NCBI GenBank assembly: GCA_949825045.1
Contig: OX463807.1
Coordinates: 38,336,749-38,400,748, forward strand
Origin: Argyresthia goedartella
Taxonomy: Eukaryota; Arthropoda; Insecta; Lepidoptera; Argyresthiidae
Length of the DNA stretch: 64,000 bases
Direction of reading: 5' to 3'
A program made the translations under genes and the position numbers. The notes beneath the pieces are model-generated. The model was not told the DNA's origin, ran no database searches, and saw only the letters and a program-made list of their open reading frames with translations. Shown in pieces: positions 22,801-33,891 of this stretch (its first letter is position 1; each line of letters begins with the position of its first letter).

Positions 22801-23448
22801 GTCGACTCGACGAACGGTGGGAGGTTCCTATATCTCCCAGAAACGTTGGATAGCGTCTGACAACGCTGAGCCAATAAGTATGCCATCTGACTCGGCAGGC
22901 CTAACCATTGGCAATGCCGGACCCATGATCACGTGACCAAACTTAGTATCCACAGCAATCAACCCGTCCGGCTGAAGAACTTGCCGATCCGACAACAGAA
23001 ACCTACCCAGAACGTCTGCTCCCAGTAGCAGGTCGACCGGGGCTGGAGTGTCAAAATCGGGATCCGCCAACTTGAGTCCTGATGTCAGGAATCGAACGGC
23101 CGGATTCAACTTCACCAAGGGGTGTCTGCCCATGACATGCGTCATTACTAAAGCTTGCACGGATGTTTTTGTCAAAATGTCATAACGTGGAGAGAACGTG
23201 ATCACCGATTGACCAACTACATTCGTAACCGTAACATTCCCCACGCCCCGTATTGATTTATTATACCTATTTACCTTGAGGCCCAACCATTTTGCTAAAT
23301 CATTCGATACAATGCAGCCCTGAGCTCCAGAATCTAATAGGGCGCGAACGTATGTTGGGTTGCCCGCCAAATCCCAAACAAGCACAGAGGTGATCGGTAA
23401 CACCACCGTCTCCGGTTGGGGGGCAACAAATTGTTGGGCCGCAAATTC
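19844..23448 (-). pseudogene. BEL/Pao pol, left copy (protease, RT, RNase H, integrase), broken and 3'-truncated
   Basis: Protease: LLDSGAQGCIVS near 23330. RT: FVADIRMMFRQ near 22350 and the active-site DLYVDDVCTGA near 22110. RNase H follows around LHGFCDASERGFAAAVY (21600) and AWTDSQIV (21350). Integrase has TDRHIKNAHAG (20650), a CMPCYR zinc-binding part and [10 protein letters not shown] (20230). Lesions: stops at about 22828, 21124 and 20313, and a one-base deletion near 20470. The frame ends at 19844 where the element was cut. Several lesions are private to this copy, so they arose after the duplication. Confidence 0.85.
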
Positions 23449-25164
23449 CTAGCGAGAGCCCCCGGGGCCCCACTCTGCCTGTAACCGATCAGGTATGCAG
23501 CTATACGCCAGAGGGTCCCATTGTACAAATGGCCCACGCGCCGGTTCCATTGCCACTCTACGACGCCCCGTAAAGGGGGGTGGGCGTGAATTCAACCGTG
23601 GCCGCTCCATGAGCGGGGGGGACATCACATGCGACCGACGAGGAAGAGGCGACGAGCGGGGCGACAACTGAGGCGGCGTCCGAACCGCACCCGCATAGCC
23701 CGAAGGTGTCCCATGCCACCCGCCCGTTACGGCCTGCTCAACACACCCAATGTCCCGCTGAGTCGGATGCTGAGTCGCAACCGAAAACTCATGGCCCCCC
23801 ATGTAATGACCCTGAGTGCGGCTCTGCACCCTAGTACTGCCCTGTGCACGTGGGGACGTTGCCCCCTGAGTTGCGCTCCGAGTCGCAAACGAATTCTCAG
23901 GGACCCTTGCCGTGTCACCCTGGGTACGGCCCTGTGGTGGCTGTTGGCCGGACCGGTTCATGCACAACAGATTGTTGTGGCCCCCTCCACAATATCCGCA
24001 CATTTGTGTGCGCGTGCAGTCCCTAGCCATGTGTGGCCCGAGGCACAGGAAACACCAGCTCCGCTGCTTGGCCATCCGGCGCCGTCCCTGAACCCTAAGT
24101 TCCCCGAACTTATTGCAATTGGCCACAGCATGGCCAATCTGCCTACAACATGGGCAGGTCTCACCATGTGGGGTCAATGCACTCACAGTCCCATATGACT
24201 GCCGGTTGGTGCGGTCCTTCCTCGTCGGAGGGCCCCTACTCACAGCGCTCCCGGCAGCTCTCTGTGGCTCCGAAGGATGGGTGACCGTCAACCCCAAATT
24301 ATCTGCCCGTCGAGCCTCCTCTTCCAAAAATCCGACCAAGTCGGAGAAGGCGGGCAGGTCCTCGGCCGACCTCCCGTGAGACTGTTCGAAACGAGTCTGC
24401 ACGTCAGCGGGTAGGCGGGAAAGTACATTGTACAACAGTAAGTACGACCATTTACCAACCGGAAGTCCAAGATTCTCTAGAGCCTTGGTGACGGACAACA
24501 ATGGGTTCAAAACCTCCGTCTGTATGGCCCCGACCTTGTTCACAACCGGGATGCTAAACAAACGGTTCAGTTGGGCATCGGCCAACCTCCGTTTGTTGTG
24601 GTAACGTCTGACCAACAATTGCCTGGCCGTCTCATAGTTACCCTCCGTAACTGTCAAATGAGCGACCAGCTCCCTAGGCTCACCCCTCAATGCTGCCACC
24701 AGCTGAGCCATCTTGACAGACTTGGTAATGTCCGATCGCATGTGCACCAAACTGTCGAACAGATTGATGAAGCTCATCCATTCACCGGACACGCCGTCAA
24801 AGGTAGGCATAGTTATGGCAGGTAACCTGGACCCCGATCCCTGATGCGGCAGAGGTGCTTCAATGTCACCATCATGGCTGGACTCGCGCTGTCTACGTAT
24901 GTCCGCAGCCTTCTGCGTGATAGCAGCTGCCATCTCCATACATTGGTCGACATCCCCTATCAACCATGACAGCCTGTCAGGTGCACAACCATCAACTGAT
25001 TCCGCCTGCGCGGACAATTCGAGCACCCTATTGTAACGTTCCTTAACGTCCATAGACCGCTCCAATACCACATCATGCCTATCTAAACGGTCTATCAGAC
25101 CGTGTGCGGAGGAAAACCATTTGAGTTCCTTAGAAACACCCTTCTGGATTTCAGATAACGACAT
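23449..25164 (-). CDS. BEL/Pao gag, left copy
   Basis: Open from the ATG at 25164 (MSLSEIQKG) for 571 residues to an amber codon at 23449-23451. The N-terminal two thirds contain the BEL-type capsid-like region (PTFDGVSGEWMSFINLFDSL, AALRGEPRELV). Three consecutive zinc knuckles follow: CPCCRQIGHAVANC, CFLCLGPHMARDC and CGYCGGGHNNLLC, expected to bind element RNA. A Pro/Arg/Gln-rich tail then leads to the stop. The frame could also be read from further upstream, but the ATG start fits the family better. pol begins in the same frame right after the amber codon. Confidence 0.85.
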   Translation of the reverse strand: MSLSEIQKGVSKELKWFSSAHGLIDRLDRHDVVLERSMDVKERYNRVLELSAQAESVDGCAPDRLSWLIGDVDQCMEMAAAITQKAADIRRQRESSHDGDIEAPLPHQGSGSRLPAITMPTFDGVSGEWMSFINLFDSLVHMRSDITKSVKMAQLVAALRGEPRELVAHLTVTEGNYETARQLLVRRYHNKRRLADAQLNRLFSIPVVNKVGAIQTEVLNPLLSVTKALENLGLPVGKWSYLLLYNVLSRLPADVQTRFEQSHGRSAEDLPAFSDLVGFLEEEARRADNLGLTVTHPSEPQRAAGSAVSRGPPTRKDRTNRQSYGTVSALTPHGETCPCCRQIGHAVANCNKFGELRVQGRRRMAKQRSWCFLCLGPHMARDCTRTQMCGYCGGGHNNLLCMNRSGQQPPQGRTQGDTARVPENSFATRSATQGATSPRAQGSTRVQSRTQGHYMGGHEFSVATQHPTQRDIGCVEQAVTGGWHGTPSGYAGAVRTPPQLSPRSSPLPRRSHVMSPPLMERPRLNSRPPPFTGRRRVAMEPARGPFVQWDPLAYSCIPDRLQAEWGPGGSR

Positions 25165-25705
25165 GATCGGAACGATACTTACTAACAATTTGCAGTAACT
25201 CAATTTTATTGGACCCTCCAGTTTATAACCCAAACGAGGGAACCCTAAACTATAACTTAAACAATGTTGTTTTCCTTAAACAATAGGAACCGAGTTTTAT
25301 ATCTATATAAATTCTGTAAATAACAATTTAGTTTCCTTTTATCATTATAACACACACAGATAGTCAATATTAGTTCAAGTTATAAATTGCTATAAACTGA
25401 AAACAATGTAATAGCCTGCTATCAATAGATGTAACTACCTATGTTAACCAAAACATTCATTCAATAGCATTACTAGACCACTAATAGATTGACTAACTGG
25501 TAATTCAATGCAAATTTCAATTCAATATCTGTCTGTCTACTACCAGCAATAGACTTATTGCTTACAATACTACCAATCTATGTGGATATAGGAACACAAC
25601 CAAGTTACCTAACCGCCTATACCTACAGATTGATAGTCCCAAATCGTGCCTTCCTGGAGCCCTTGACGGCTGCAAATCTCAGGAAACCACGCTCTGCTAC
25701 CAAAA
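25165..25705 (-). promoter_or_regulatory. BEL/Pao leader with putative primer-binding site
   Basis: Directly inside the LTR (minus strand, about 25704-25687) the sequence reads TTTTGGTAGCAGAGCGTGG. A TGG start next to the LTR is what a primer-binding site complementary to a tRNA 3' CCA end looks like. The rest of the leader is AT-rich and non-coding up to the gag ATG. Confidence 0.55.
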
Positions 25706-26250
25706 TGTTCAGGCTTCTCAGCACCTAATGACCTCGTAGGGGCCCATGAGCTACGAGGTAGCGTGACGATCAGTTGCCAAGAAGTGATGAACGTCGGCGA
25801 TTCACCGAGCTGAAGTTATGTGGGGTAGATCTAACCTGGTCTGTGCTTCGGTCCCGTCAACCTCCTGTCTCTTTGCAAGACCCGGGTGCACCCTAGGCTC
25901 TTCTTGGTAGACAGGTTCTTCAGCCAACCAGGTATGACTGGCGGGCCAGCTTGGTGAGCACAGTGTCCAACACAGGTTATGTTTCTACTGGTAAATACAA
26001 ATCGGGCACGAAAATCCGAACTTTATCTGGTTCGAGAGACAACGGCACACTCAGCTATATTAACAATCCTGAGGGAATCTCGAATACATTCCAGATGCCC
26101 TGCGATTTAATTTCAACACCCTAATCAATACACGTTTACATTGCGAGGGCTTTTGTCTGTCAGTTGTCAAAACTGCCAGATTGACAGCTAACGTCAAATT
26201 AAAATGACCGTTCAGAAACCATCGATCGAATATCGATTTGGAATCGAACA
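25706..26250 (-). repeat. BEL/Pao 5' LTR (left copy)
   Basis: 545 bp; in element orientation it starts TGTTCGATTCC and ends CCTGAACA, i.e. TG...CA with a short TGTTC/GAACA inverted end. It aligns over its full length with 52028-52571 but with roughly 10% differences by eye. The outer flank (CTATC in element orientation) does not match the flank of the other LTR. Confidence 0.85.
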
Positions 26251-26254
26251 GATA

Positions 26255-26857
26255 GTATAAAGTTACAGACAATTAAAAGTAATGTAATAAGCAAAGGCGA
26301 GCTTATCTCTAAAAAGAGATTTCTTCCAGCAAACCTAGGCAGGACAGGAGAGTTAATTATACAGGAAAGTCCTAGTTCGCAATAACACTATACATACGGA
26401 CGCAAATTACTTTCAAAATATATATAAACTATACCAAATATAAAATAAAAATATATATATATACTTACACTACATAAAATAAAATCTAAAGCATGAACAT
26501 ACATAAACTATAATAAATCATACATATACCTACATAAATATGGTACCATTTACGGAAGAGAAAGGAAATGCACTTTCAATCTTTTCTTAAAAGTGAAAAT
26601 TGAGGGACTTTCCCTAATAGCGCAGGGAAGTGCGTTCCATAATCGGATTGCCCTTAACCTAAATGAGTGTTCGTAAGCGGCAGTGTTATGCCGAGGAGTT
26701 GAAAGGAGAGACACCGTGTGGGATCTCGGATTGCTATCCCTGGGGAAAAGAAACTCAAAACGTTGGCTTAGATATGTGGGGTATCAGGGATTTCGCAAAA
26801 TATTGAACAGATAGGAGAGAATGTGCATGTCACGGCGGTCGTCTCTTCTGTTTATGC
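26255..26857 (-). pseudogene. 5'-truncated LINE-B fragment, antisense
   Basis: The reverse complement matches the last ~300 bp of LINE-B ORF2 and its 3' UTR (31190-31730): shared phrases include TCCCTCAATTTTCACTTTTAAG and the GAGATAAGCTCGCCTTTGCT 3' part. Homology fades at about 26845. It lies head-on against the full-length LINE-B and is bounded on the other side by the BEL LTR, which cuts off its 3' tail. Confidence 0.85.
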
Positions 26858-26878
26858 AAAGAGTTTAGTTTATCTGAG
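26858..26878 (+). repeat. LINE-B target-site duplication, 5' copy
   Basis: 21 bp matching 31791-31811 with one A/C difference at position 10. This is the length range expected of target-primed reverse transcription. Similar wording (AAAGAGTTTCGTTAACCTGAG) at about 33756 and 37199 suggests the insertion hit a repeat of that family. Confidence 0.85.
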
Positions 26879-27119
26879 GCAGAGCCATAACCGCAGCTCC
26901 ACAAAATAACAAATATTTTTAACAATAAAATAACAAAGCTTTTTTTTTTGGAGGGTAGCCTAGCGAGCAACATTTAAAAAGTCTGTCTATCTATTTTAAA
27001 TTAATTTCAATTAAAATAAAAGTTTAATGTCAGTAATTTTATTATAAATCTAGGCCTGGACCCCTAACATCACTGGGCAAATCACATTTTCCATATACAT
27101 ACCTGGAAATCATATAACA

Positions 27120-27938
27120 ATGGAGCTCTACACTAAACTGAACAACAATATGGAGAAGATAGTGACCACTTTCAACTCCAGGATGTCACAGTATGAGAAG
27201 GACCTTCGGGAGGCCGCCACCATGTCCTCGTCCAGCAGCCCACCTGATCTCAACACCATAGCCAGCAAGTTTGTGGAATTTAAGGCATTCACTTGGAACT
27301 GCCTTGATTTGCTGCGCGCACAGATGGAGTTGCTGCTTGCTGGCCAGGACCGTCTCGAGATGGCGTCTAGACGGAAGGTGCTTCTTCTCCATGGTGTTCC
27401 TGAAGTGGAGAATGAGGACTCCGTTTACATTGGGCGTGCAGTATTGTCCGACCAAATCAAGTTGTCCCCGGAGTGTGTGTCCAACATCAGTGTTGTGCAT
27501 AGACTAGGATCCATGAAGAAGCCGTCGCATCCCCGTCCGTTGTTGGTGAGGTTCTCGACCTTTAGTGCTCGCTCAGAGGCCTGGAAAGGCAAGACTGCAT
27601 TGAAGGGATCCAGAGTCACAGTAACCGAGTTTTTAACAAAGACAAGGCATGAGGTGTTTATGGCTGCCAGGAAGCACTTTGGTGTGCAGAATTGCTGGAC
27701 TTCAGATGGCAGGATCGTCTTGCTGCTTCCTGACAAATCCAGACAGAAGGTGGAGCGTATGTCGGAGCTTCTGGTTCACACCAGCAAGTTCCCTCCTTCT
27801 GTTGGGCAGTCGGAACCTGCTAAGATATCTGCTCCAAAGGCGGCTGGGGTTGCTTCAAGTGCAGTGGCTGCCTCTTCGGCGCCCGGCACTGCCAAGCGTC
27901 AAATCAGGCGCGCTGGTCCGACTAAAGCGAAGAAATAA
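27120..27938 (+). CDS. LINE-B ORF1 protein
   Basis: 272 residues from an ATG, uninterrupted. Residues ~1-90 look helical with coiled-coil character (NNNMEKIVTTFNSRMSQYEK). The central part (about 88-225) contains KVLLLHGVPE, VHRLG, RPLLVRFS, VTEFLTKTRHEVF and WTSDGRIVLLLP. This order is like the RNA-binding central domain of L1-type ORF1p proteins, seen in many insect elements. The C-terminus is Ala/Lys/Arg-rich and basic, suited to nucleic-acid binding. It probably coats element RNA. Confidence 0.8.
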   Translation: MELYTKLNNNMEKIVTTFNSRMSQYEKDLREAATMSSSSSPPDLNTIASKFVEFKAFTWNCLDLLRAQMELLLAGQDRLEMASRRKVLLLHGVPEVENEDSVYIGRAVLSDQIKLSPECVSNISVVHRLGSMKKPSHPRPLLVRFSTFSARSEAWKGKTALKGSRVTVTEFLTKTRHEVFMAARKHFGVQNCWTSDGRIVLLLPDKSRQKVERMSELLVHTSKFPPSVGQSEPAKISAPKAAGVASSAVAASSAPGTAKRQIRRAGPTKAKK

Positions 27939-28543
27939 ACATCTTTTCCGTACTCGCTATCACAATTTGGACGGGTAATACTCATTTTCCCAACAAGGTA
28001 GTTTATTTTATTAATTTATTTTTGTTCACCTTCAATAATGTGTGTATTTATTTTTCGGTTTCTGTTTCATGCTCCTGTCTGAAGTCAACATTCAATCAAT
28101 TCATTAGCATGTTTGTCATTGTGTCAATTATGTCATCCTTTTATTCCAACACTGCCCCAACGTTCATCCAACGTTGAGCTGTTGTTACTGTATTGTCGGA
28201 CGGAACGCATGGCGTGTTCCATATAAATTAATGTTAATTCTATACAAAAATAATGTTAGTGTTCCATATTACCTAAATGCTCTGTGTATTAGTGATTGTT
28301 CCACAATGTGTCCCGTTTTCGTGAAATTAGTCCATTTATGTGTATTATTCTTCCTCAATGTTTAGGATGAAATATTTTTCTGAATTTTCCCCCGAAAAGC
28401 CCAGTGTATGTACGACTGGGTTCAGGCTATTTATTTATATTAATTTGAATATTTTTATTTTTTAGGGTAATATCGATTATTGGGTTTATTTATTATATAA
28501 ATATATATTTGTATTCATTTTATTAGTATATTTATTTTAGACT
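27939..28543 (+). other. LINE-B inter-ORF region
   Basis: About 600 bp of AT-rich sequence without a supported frame, ending in ATTTTAGACTATGG where the ORF2 ATG sits. How ORF2 is translated (reinitiation or a separate route) cannot be told from the sequence. Confidence 0.5.
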
Positions 28544-31479
28544 ATGGATACCTACAACTTTAGTAATAGTTTCTTCTCATCTTGTGATAACGATATTTCT
28601 GTTAGCGCGGGAAGTGTTGGGTCAACAGCGGATGATTCGCTGTCATATAACTTGAAACGGGTGTTTTCAAACCTTGGTGCAAACTTCAACGTTGTTCATA
28701 TTAATGCTCAAAGCATTCATACCAGCTATGCTGACCTTCTTGTAGTTTTTAATGATCTGAACATACATGGCATTCTTGTTTCGGAATCTTTTCTCAAGCC
28801 ATCTCTTTCTTCTGCCATGTATGCTCTGCCAGGGTTCAGTCTCTACCGGAACGACAGGATAGGCAAGGCTGATGGCGGTGTTGCTATCTACCTACGTTCT
28901 GACATCCCATGCAAAGTCATCAGCCAGTCGCCAAGCCTGTACTCTGGTTCTGCTGAATACCTGTTCCTGGAGATATTCTTGCGTCACAACAAAGTCCTCC
29001 TGGGTGTCTATTATAGCCCCTCTCTTCGAATCGACTATTTTAACTCTTTTGAAACCCTTCTCAGTGACTTGACTCCTCTTTATAGCGACACCCTAATTCT
29101 CGGCGACTTCAACACTTGCCTTCTCAAGAATAACGGTCGCTCAGCGAAGCTGAATTCTCTTGTAAGTTCATTTAACATGCATATCCTTCCTCTAGAGGCC
29201 ACTCACTTTCAACCACACTGCACCCCCTCTCTTCTAGATCTAATGATTACTTCTGACATGTCTAAGGTTGCTGCACATGGCCAACTTAACGCCCCTTTCT
29301 CCTATCACAATCTTATTTACCTCTCTTATAAGATAAAGCCTCCCAAGCGTGCAGCTAAATTCCTTGACATTCGTAGCTTCAAGGGCATGGATATAACCTC
29401 CCTTAATTCAGACGCCTCCTCTGTCGACTGGTCGCCTGTCTACGGTAGTGAGACCATTGATGACAAAGTACGGAACTTCAACTCTATTGTCCTGAGCTTG
29501 TTTGATAAGCATGCTCCGGTCAAGAGGGTTAAGGTGAAGCATCTTCCTGCACCGTGGCTTACTGACACCATTAAGGGTCTGATGGCTAAGAGAAACCGTG
29601 CCAAGTCTAGATATAAGAGGGATCCGACCGACGAGAATCTTTTAATTTTCAAACGCCTCCGTAATCGTTGCACTCGCCTGTGTCGTGATTCTAAACGCCG
29701 TCATATCTACGAATGTATCGAGAGCTATACTCCAGCACAGGTCTGGAAGTTCCTGAAGACCCTTGGTTTTGGTAAGTCACAGGAATTGGCAGCCGGAAAT
29801 GTCGATCTCCGGGGTCTCAATAGTTTATTTGCAACTCCCCCTGTCGCGATGGACTCCCTCGTCAAGGATGCAACCCTTCGTAACCTACGGTCCAAGGCAA
29901 CATCCCTCACCTCAGCATTTAATTTCATCCCTGTCGGAATCGGCGCAGTAAGGAGGGCAATACTAGCAATCTCGTCGAAGGCCATAGGTGAGGACAAGAT
30001 ATGTTCGCAGATGATAACAACTATCATTGATGTACTGTTACCTCTCATCACCCACATAATTAATGTGTCGCTTGACCAATGTTGCTACCCCAGCCAGTGG
30101 AAATTGGCACTTGTGATTCCCCTCCCCAAAACGTCTAATCCCGCCTTCTTTAAAGATTTCCGTCCCATTTCTATTCTGCCTATCCTCTCCAAAGTCCTGG
30201 AATCAATTGTCCACTCCCAACTCTCCTCCTACCTTTCCTCAAAAATGTTACTGAATCCCCACCAATCAGGTTTCAGGCCGGGTCACAGCACTACCACAGC
30301 ACTGCTCAAAGTCACTGACGACATTCAATTAGCTATGGATCAAAAGCAGCTTACGGTCCTTACACTGCTTGATTTCAGTAGCGCCTTTAACTGCGTCGAT
30401 TTCGATATACTAGTCGAAATTTTAAAGTCACTTAATGTCTCCTCGCACTCTGCTCGCTGGTTTGATTCCTACCTGAGAGACCGCCAGCAACGCATTAAGT
30501 CTGAGGAGATCTCAACGGACTGGTGTGATCTCTCCGTAGGTGTTCCGCAGGGAGGCATCCTTTCTCCTCTCCTCTTCTCGGTATTCATTAACTCCATCTC
30601 TGACGTTCTTACCTCTTCTTATCATCTGTACGCAGATGACCTTCAAATATATCGGCACTTCTCTCCGTGTGATGTGAATCTGACAGTAGAGGCGTTGAAT
30701 GCTGATCTCGATAACATCAGGAAATGGGCTACCTCTTATGGTCTGCTTGTCACCCGGGCAAATCGCAGGCCATGATTTTGGGTACTCGTCACTCTCATAA
30801 CCTAGTTCAGAAAATGCCCGTCGACCCTATAGTGTATGATGGTAACATAATCTCATACAGCGAGAAGGCCAAGAATCTTGGGGTTGTATTTGATAAATTG
30901 TTGTCCTGGTCGCCCCATGTTTGTGAGGTCAGCAGACGAATCTTTGCGTCATTTCACTCCCTACGGAGATTGCAGCACTTCCTGCCACAGCAGACTAAAA
31001 TCACCCTTGCCCAGTCCCTCCTACTACCTTTAATCGACTATGCAGATGTTTGCTGGATCGGTGCGAACGAAGAACAACTGAACAAACTCGAACGACTTCA
31101 AAACCTCGGGATTCGGTTTGTCTTCGGGCTGCGCAAGTATGACCATGTCTCACAGTATCGCAAGGAGTTGGGGTGGCTTCCGATCCGCCTTCGTCGTGAT
31201 ATGCACGTTCTCTCCTATCTGTTCAACATTTTGCGAAATCCCCGCTACCCCTCATATCTTCGAGAACGTTTCGAGTTTATTTCCACCAGGCATAGCAACC
31301 GGAGATCCCACACGATGTCTCTTCTCTCTACTCCTCGGCATAACACTGCCGCTTACAAACACTCGTTTAGGTTAACGGCGATCCGACTGTGGAACGCACT
31401 TCCCTGCGCTATTAGAGATAGTCCCTCAATTTTCACTTTTAAGACAAGATTGAAAGAGCATTTCCTTTCTCTTTCGTGA
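28544..31479 (+). pseudogene. LINE-B ORF2: endonuclease-reverse transcriptase, one frameshift
   Basis: The first part (28544-30775, 743 codons) starts with an N-terminal AP-endonuclease: HINAQSI (28700), GGVAIYLRSDI (28875) and LILGDFNT (29095). RT follows with DFRPISILPILSKVLE (30160), LDFSSAFNCVD (30370), GVPQGGILSPLLFS (30540) and YADD (30630). It ends at a stop just after a one-base loss in a C-run at about 30752-30760. The other frame continues without a break through the C-terminal region (GWLPIRLRRDMHVLSYLF, WNALP) to the stop at 31479. Apart from this single lesion the protein is complete. Confidence 0.9.
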
Positions 31480-31790
31480 TAGGTACTTTTATATATGTAT
31501 ATATAAGTAGTATATGTTTGATATATATAAAATTTTTTGCTTTTGTATTTTATTTAGTATATATCATTTATTAAATTATTATGTTTTAGTTGTAAACAAT
31601 TAGATGTGTACAGTTTTATTGCGCACTAGGACTCTCCTGTTGCACAATTTTTCCTGTCCTACCTAGGTTTGCTGGTAGAAATCTCTCTTTAGAGATAAGC
31701 TCGCCTTTGCTCATAAAATGTTTTGTTACCTTACTATTTCTATAAGATTTCTGTGCAATAAAGAATATGAATTTATCACAGAGTAATAAA
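31480..31790 (+). other. LINE-B 3' untranslated region
   Basis: AT-rich, with an AATAAAG signal at about 31757 and an end of GAGTAATAAA directly before the second target-site copy. No long poly-A tail. The segment GAGATAAGCTCGCCTTTGCT is shared with the antisense fragment at 26300. Confidence 0.75.
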
Positions 31791-31811
31791 AAAGAGTTTC
31801 GTTTATCTGAG
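31791..31811 (+). repeat. LINE-B target-site duplication, 3' copy
   Basis: Partner of 26858-26878; defines the 3' boundary of LINE-B at 31790. Confidence 0.85.
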
Positions 31812-32329
31812 ATTTTATAGGTCTCACCATAGACTAATTACTCTATGTTAACCCTAGATATTTGTTTTAAGAATCTTAGCTTTGAAAGAATTAATACCTT
31901 GTTATTTATCGATAAGAGGTGAGATAATTTAGAAATCAATTAATCATGATATAATTCAATATTAATTGCCAGTTTTTGGCTTAATGCGATTCGTTTCAAA
32001 AGTATGTGTTATGACATCTTGTGGACAAATTAAGAACTAAGACCAACTTCATTACTAACATCTCCTCTGGCGCTAGGTTACAGCACTAAATAGATGTGTA
32101 TTCAGTAGTCAAGCTTCCGATGACATATTAGGTGGACCCAAAGGGCAAGGCAAGAAGGCGAGCCTACAGATTTACGATTGTCTGCTTGCACAGGGCTGAC
32201 AAACAAGGTACACTACACTTACCGCAACTTACATATAGATAAATAGATGGAAGCACACAAACGTATTTCTCAGGTCTCGCCTTTTGCAAAAGCGACCGAG
32301 ACCACTTTGTAGCTCCTGAAATGGTGATT
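31812..32329. other. Non-coding stretch, nothing recognised
   Basis: AT-rich spacer between LINE-B and the tandem duplication. No coding or repeat signal that I could tie to another part of the window. Confidence 0.5.
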
Positions 32330-32619
32330 CAGTAAAATTATACGACGACGTTAGAGTCTTGCAGTAATAAGCCTATGCTATTTTATTTTATTTTCGTACC
32401 TGACTATACTGTATAGGGTTCCATACCCGAAGGGTGCTCAATGGGACCCTATTACTAAGCCTCCGCTGTCCGTCCGTCTGTCCGTCTTTCAACGGGCTCT
32501 ACCGGATCAACCGAAATAGATAGTTTTTCACAGAGGGCATTTCTATTGCCGCTATAACAACAAATAATTAAACATTTATAAGAATTTAAATTTCACCCAT
32601 GCAAGAGATTATTTGTATG

Positions 32620-33548
32620 GCGATTTTGCCTTTATTGCTATAGTACCATTGGACAGTATCATCAATGTGACACACTTTTACTAGAGTCACGTGTAGTTTT
32701 TAGTACCATTGACCGATAATATAAATGGTACTAGTGACACACTGTCCCGTGGAACAATCAATCGGTCCAGTAATTCCACAGTAATTTCCATAAAGTACCA
32801 GGTACAATAATCACAATTACCTAGTTCAAAACTTCAAATAACGACGCCCTATTTCATCCTCCCCGGTCGGTATGCAAATGAAGTCTATGTACATGAAAAT
32901 TCCTCGTCAAAACATTTGCTGCACGAAACACAAACCAAAACGTCATCTGTGTTTATTTTTTTTGCATTTGGTAATTTTTTCGAAAAGCGCTATTTCAATT
33001 TTGATAAAATGAATATGGGGCTACCTCAGAAGTATGACCTACCGATCAAAAAAGAATAATCAAAACCGGTATATAATTGACGGAGTAATCGCGTAACAAA
33101 CACACAAAAAAACAGACGAATTGAGAACCTCCTCATTTTTTGAAGTCGGCTAATCAGGGGTCAAGTTGGCACAGTCAGCACAGCAGTGACAGTCACAATA
33201 ACATGTCTTCAATTTGTTTACGTACTGTGGTGGGGTGTCTCGAAATAAATAAATGGTACTACAGTAATATGGTGAGCTTGGGTTTATTAATGTGTCAGTA
33301 GTACCAATGTCACTTGTCTAGCAAGCAAACCCCTGGAAATTTTAGTTTTTAAGGGTCTTACCACAAAAAATAAACTACTGTTCAACACTTGATTAAAAAC
33401 AAAAACGTTTGGGATTTGACGTTTGTTTTGAGGTTAAACGCTGTTTAATATGTTTTGTGGTAAAACTGTAAAGGTTCTAGCGATGCACAAGTGTGTCACT
33501 AGATGGTACTGTCCAATGGTACCACAGCAATAAGGGAATTTTCTAGTC
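32620..33548. mobile_element. TIR element nested in tandem unit 1
   Basis: The left end at about 32626-32690 (TATTGCTATAGTACCATTGG, then TGTGACACAC) is inverted at about 33480-33535 (TGTGTCACTAG, then CCAATGGTACCACAGCAATA). Arms are ~60 bp, imperfect; the interior is non-coding. A non-autonomous DNA transposon or large MITE; family not identified. It interrupts the GGTTCCATACC/TGTCCGTCCGTC repeat on its left. Confidence 0.65.
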
Positions 33549-33891
33549 ATTTTGTTTTATTTGTTTATCGGTGAAATGAACTGGACGCTCCCGATATTAC
33601 CGAAAAAGATCTTTAATTGCGGGTATTTAGTTTTGTGCTTAACTATTTTTCATTATAATATTAATAATGCTCATTCGAAGTATAATAAATAATATTTGAT
33701 TTTATTTCTGTAAGTAAGTTATACAATTTCTATCCATTTCCGGTTTCAATGAGCAAAGAGTTTCGTTAACCTGAGTACATAGTTCAATACGTACATACTA
33801 CATACACAAAACTCTTTTTCAATGTTTCGATGTACGGCCTTGAATGTAATTAGTATTTAATCTAGTATTTAATATTGTATTATTAAAAACC

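Larger units (their letters stand above)
15122..24650 (+). repeat. Left arm of a large inverted duplication
   Basis: The sequence matches the reverse complement of 46796-58590 over its whole length. The outer end is TAGTTATTTTTGTCACAAGG, the inner end CCCTCCGTAA (24641-24650). It contains a MITE-like repeat (15122-15330), hairpins at 16169, 18192, 18889 and 19174, a Crypton pseudogene, and a BEL/Pao element on the minus strand that continues past the arm to 26250. Relative to the right arm it lacks 2,403 bp at 19843 and has about 241 bp (17962-18202) that the right arm lost. Identity is about 98% by eye. Confidence 0.9.
19844..26250 (-). mobile_element. BEL/Pao LTR retrotransposon, left copy (5' LTR present, 3' end deleted)
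   Basis: Reading on the minus strand: LTR 26250-25706, leader with primer-binding site, gag 25164-23449, then protease, RT, RNase H and integrase to 19844. There the element stops abruptly at a CAGAT microhomology shared with non-element sequence. Its last ~300 codon-bearing bases and 3' LTR are therefore missing. The protease-RT-RNaseH-integrase order and YVDD active site identify BEL/Pao. gag is open, but pol has several stops and a frameshift, so it is not autonomous. Confidence 0.9.
26879..31790 (+). mobile_element. LINE-B, nearly full-length APE-type non-LTR retrotransposon
   Basis: Flanked by a 21-bp target-site duplication (26858-26878 and 31791-31811, one mismatch), beginning AAAGAGTTT and ending TTTATCTGAG. 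It holds a 5' UTR (26879-27119), ORF1, a ~600-bp inter-ORF region, ORF2 with a single frameshift, and a 3' UTR ending CACAGAGTAATAAA. Endonuclease plus RT and absence of LTRs place it in the CR1/Jockey-like assemblage. The intact duplication and the single lesion in about 3.7 kb of coding sequence point to a recent insertion. Confidence 0.9.
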
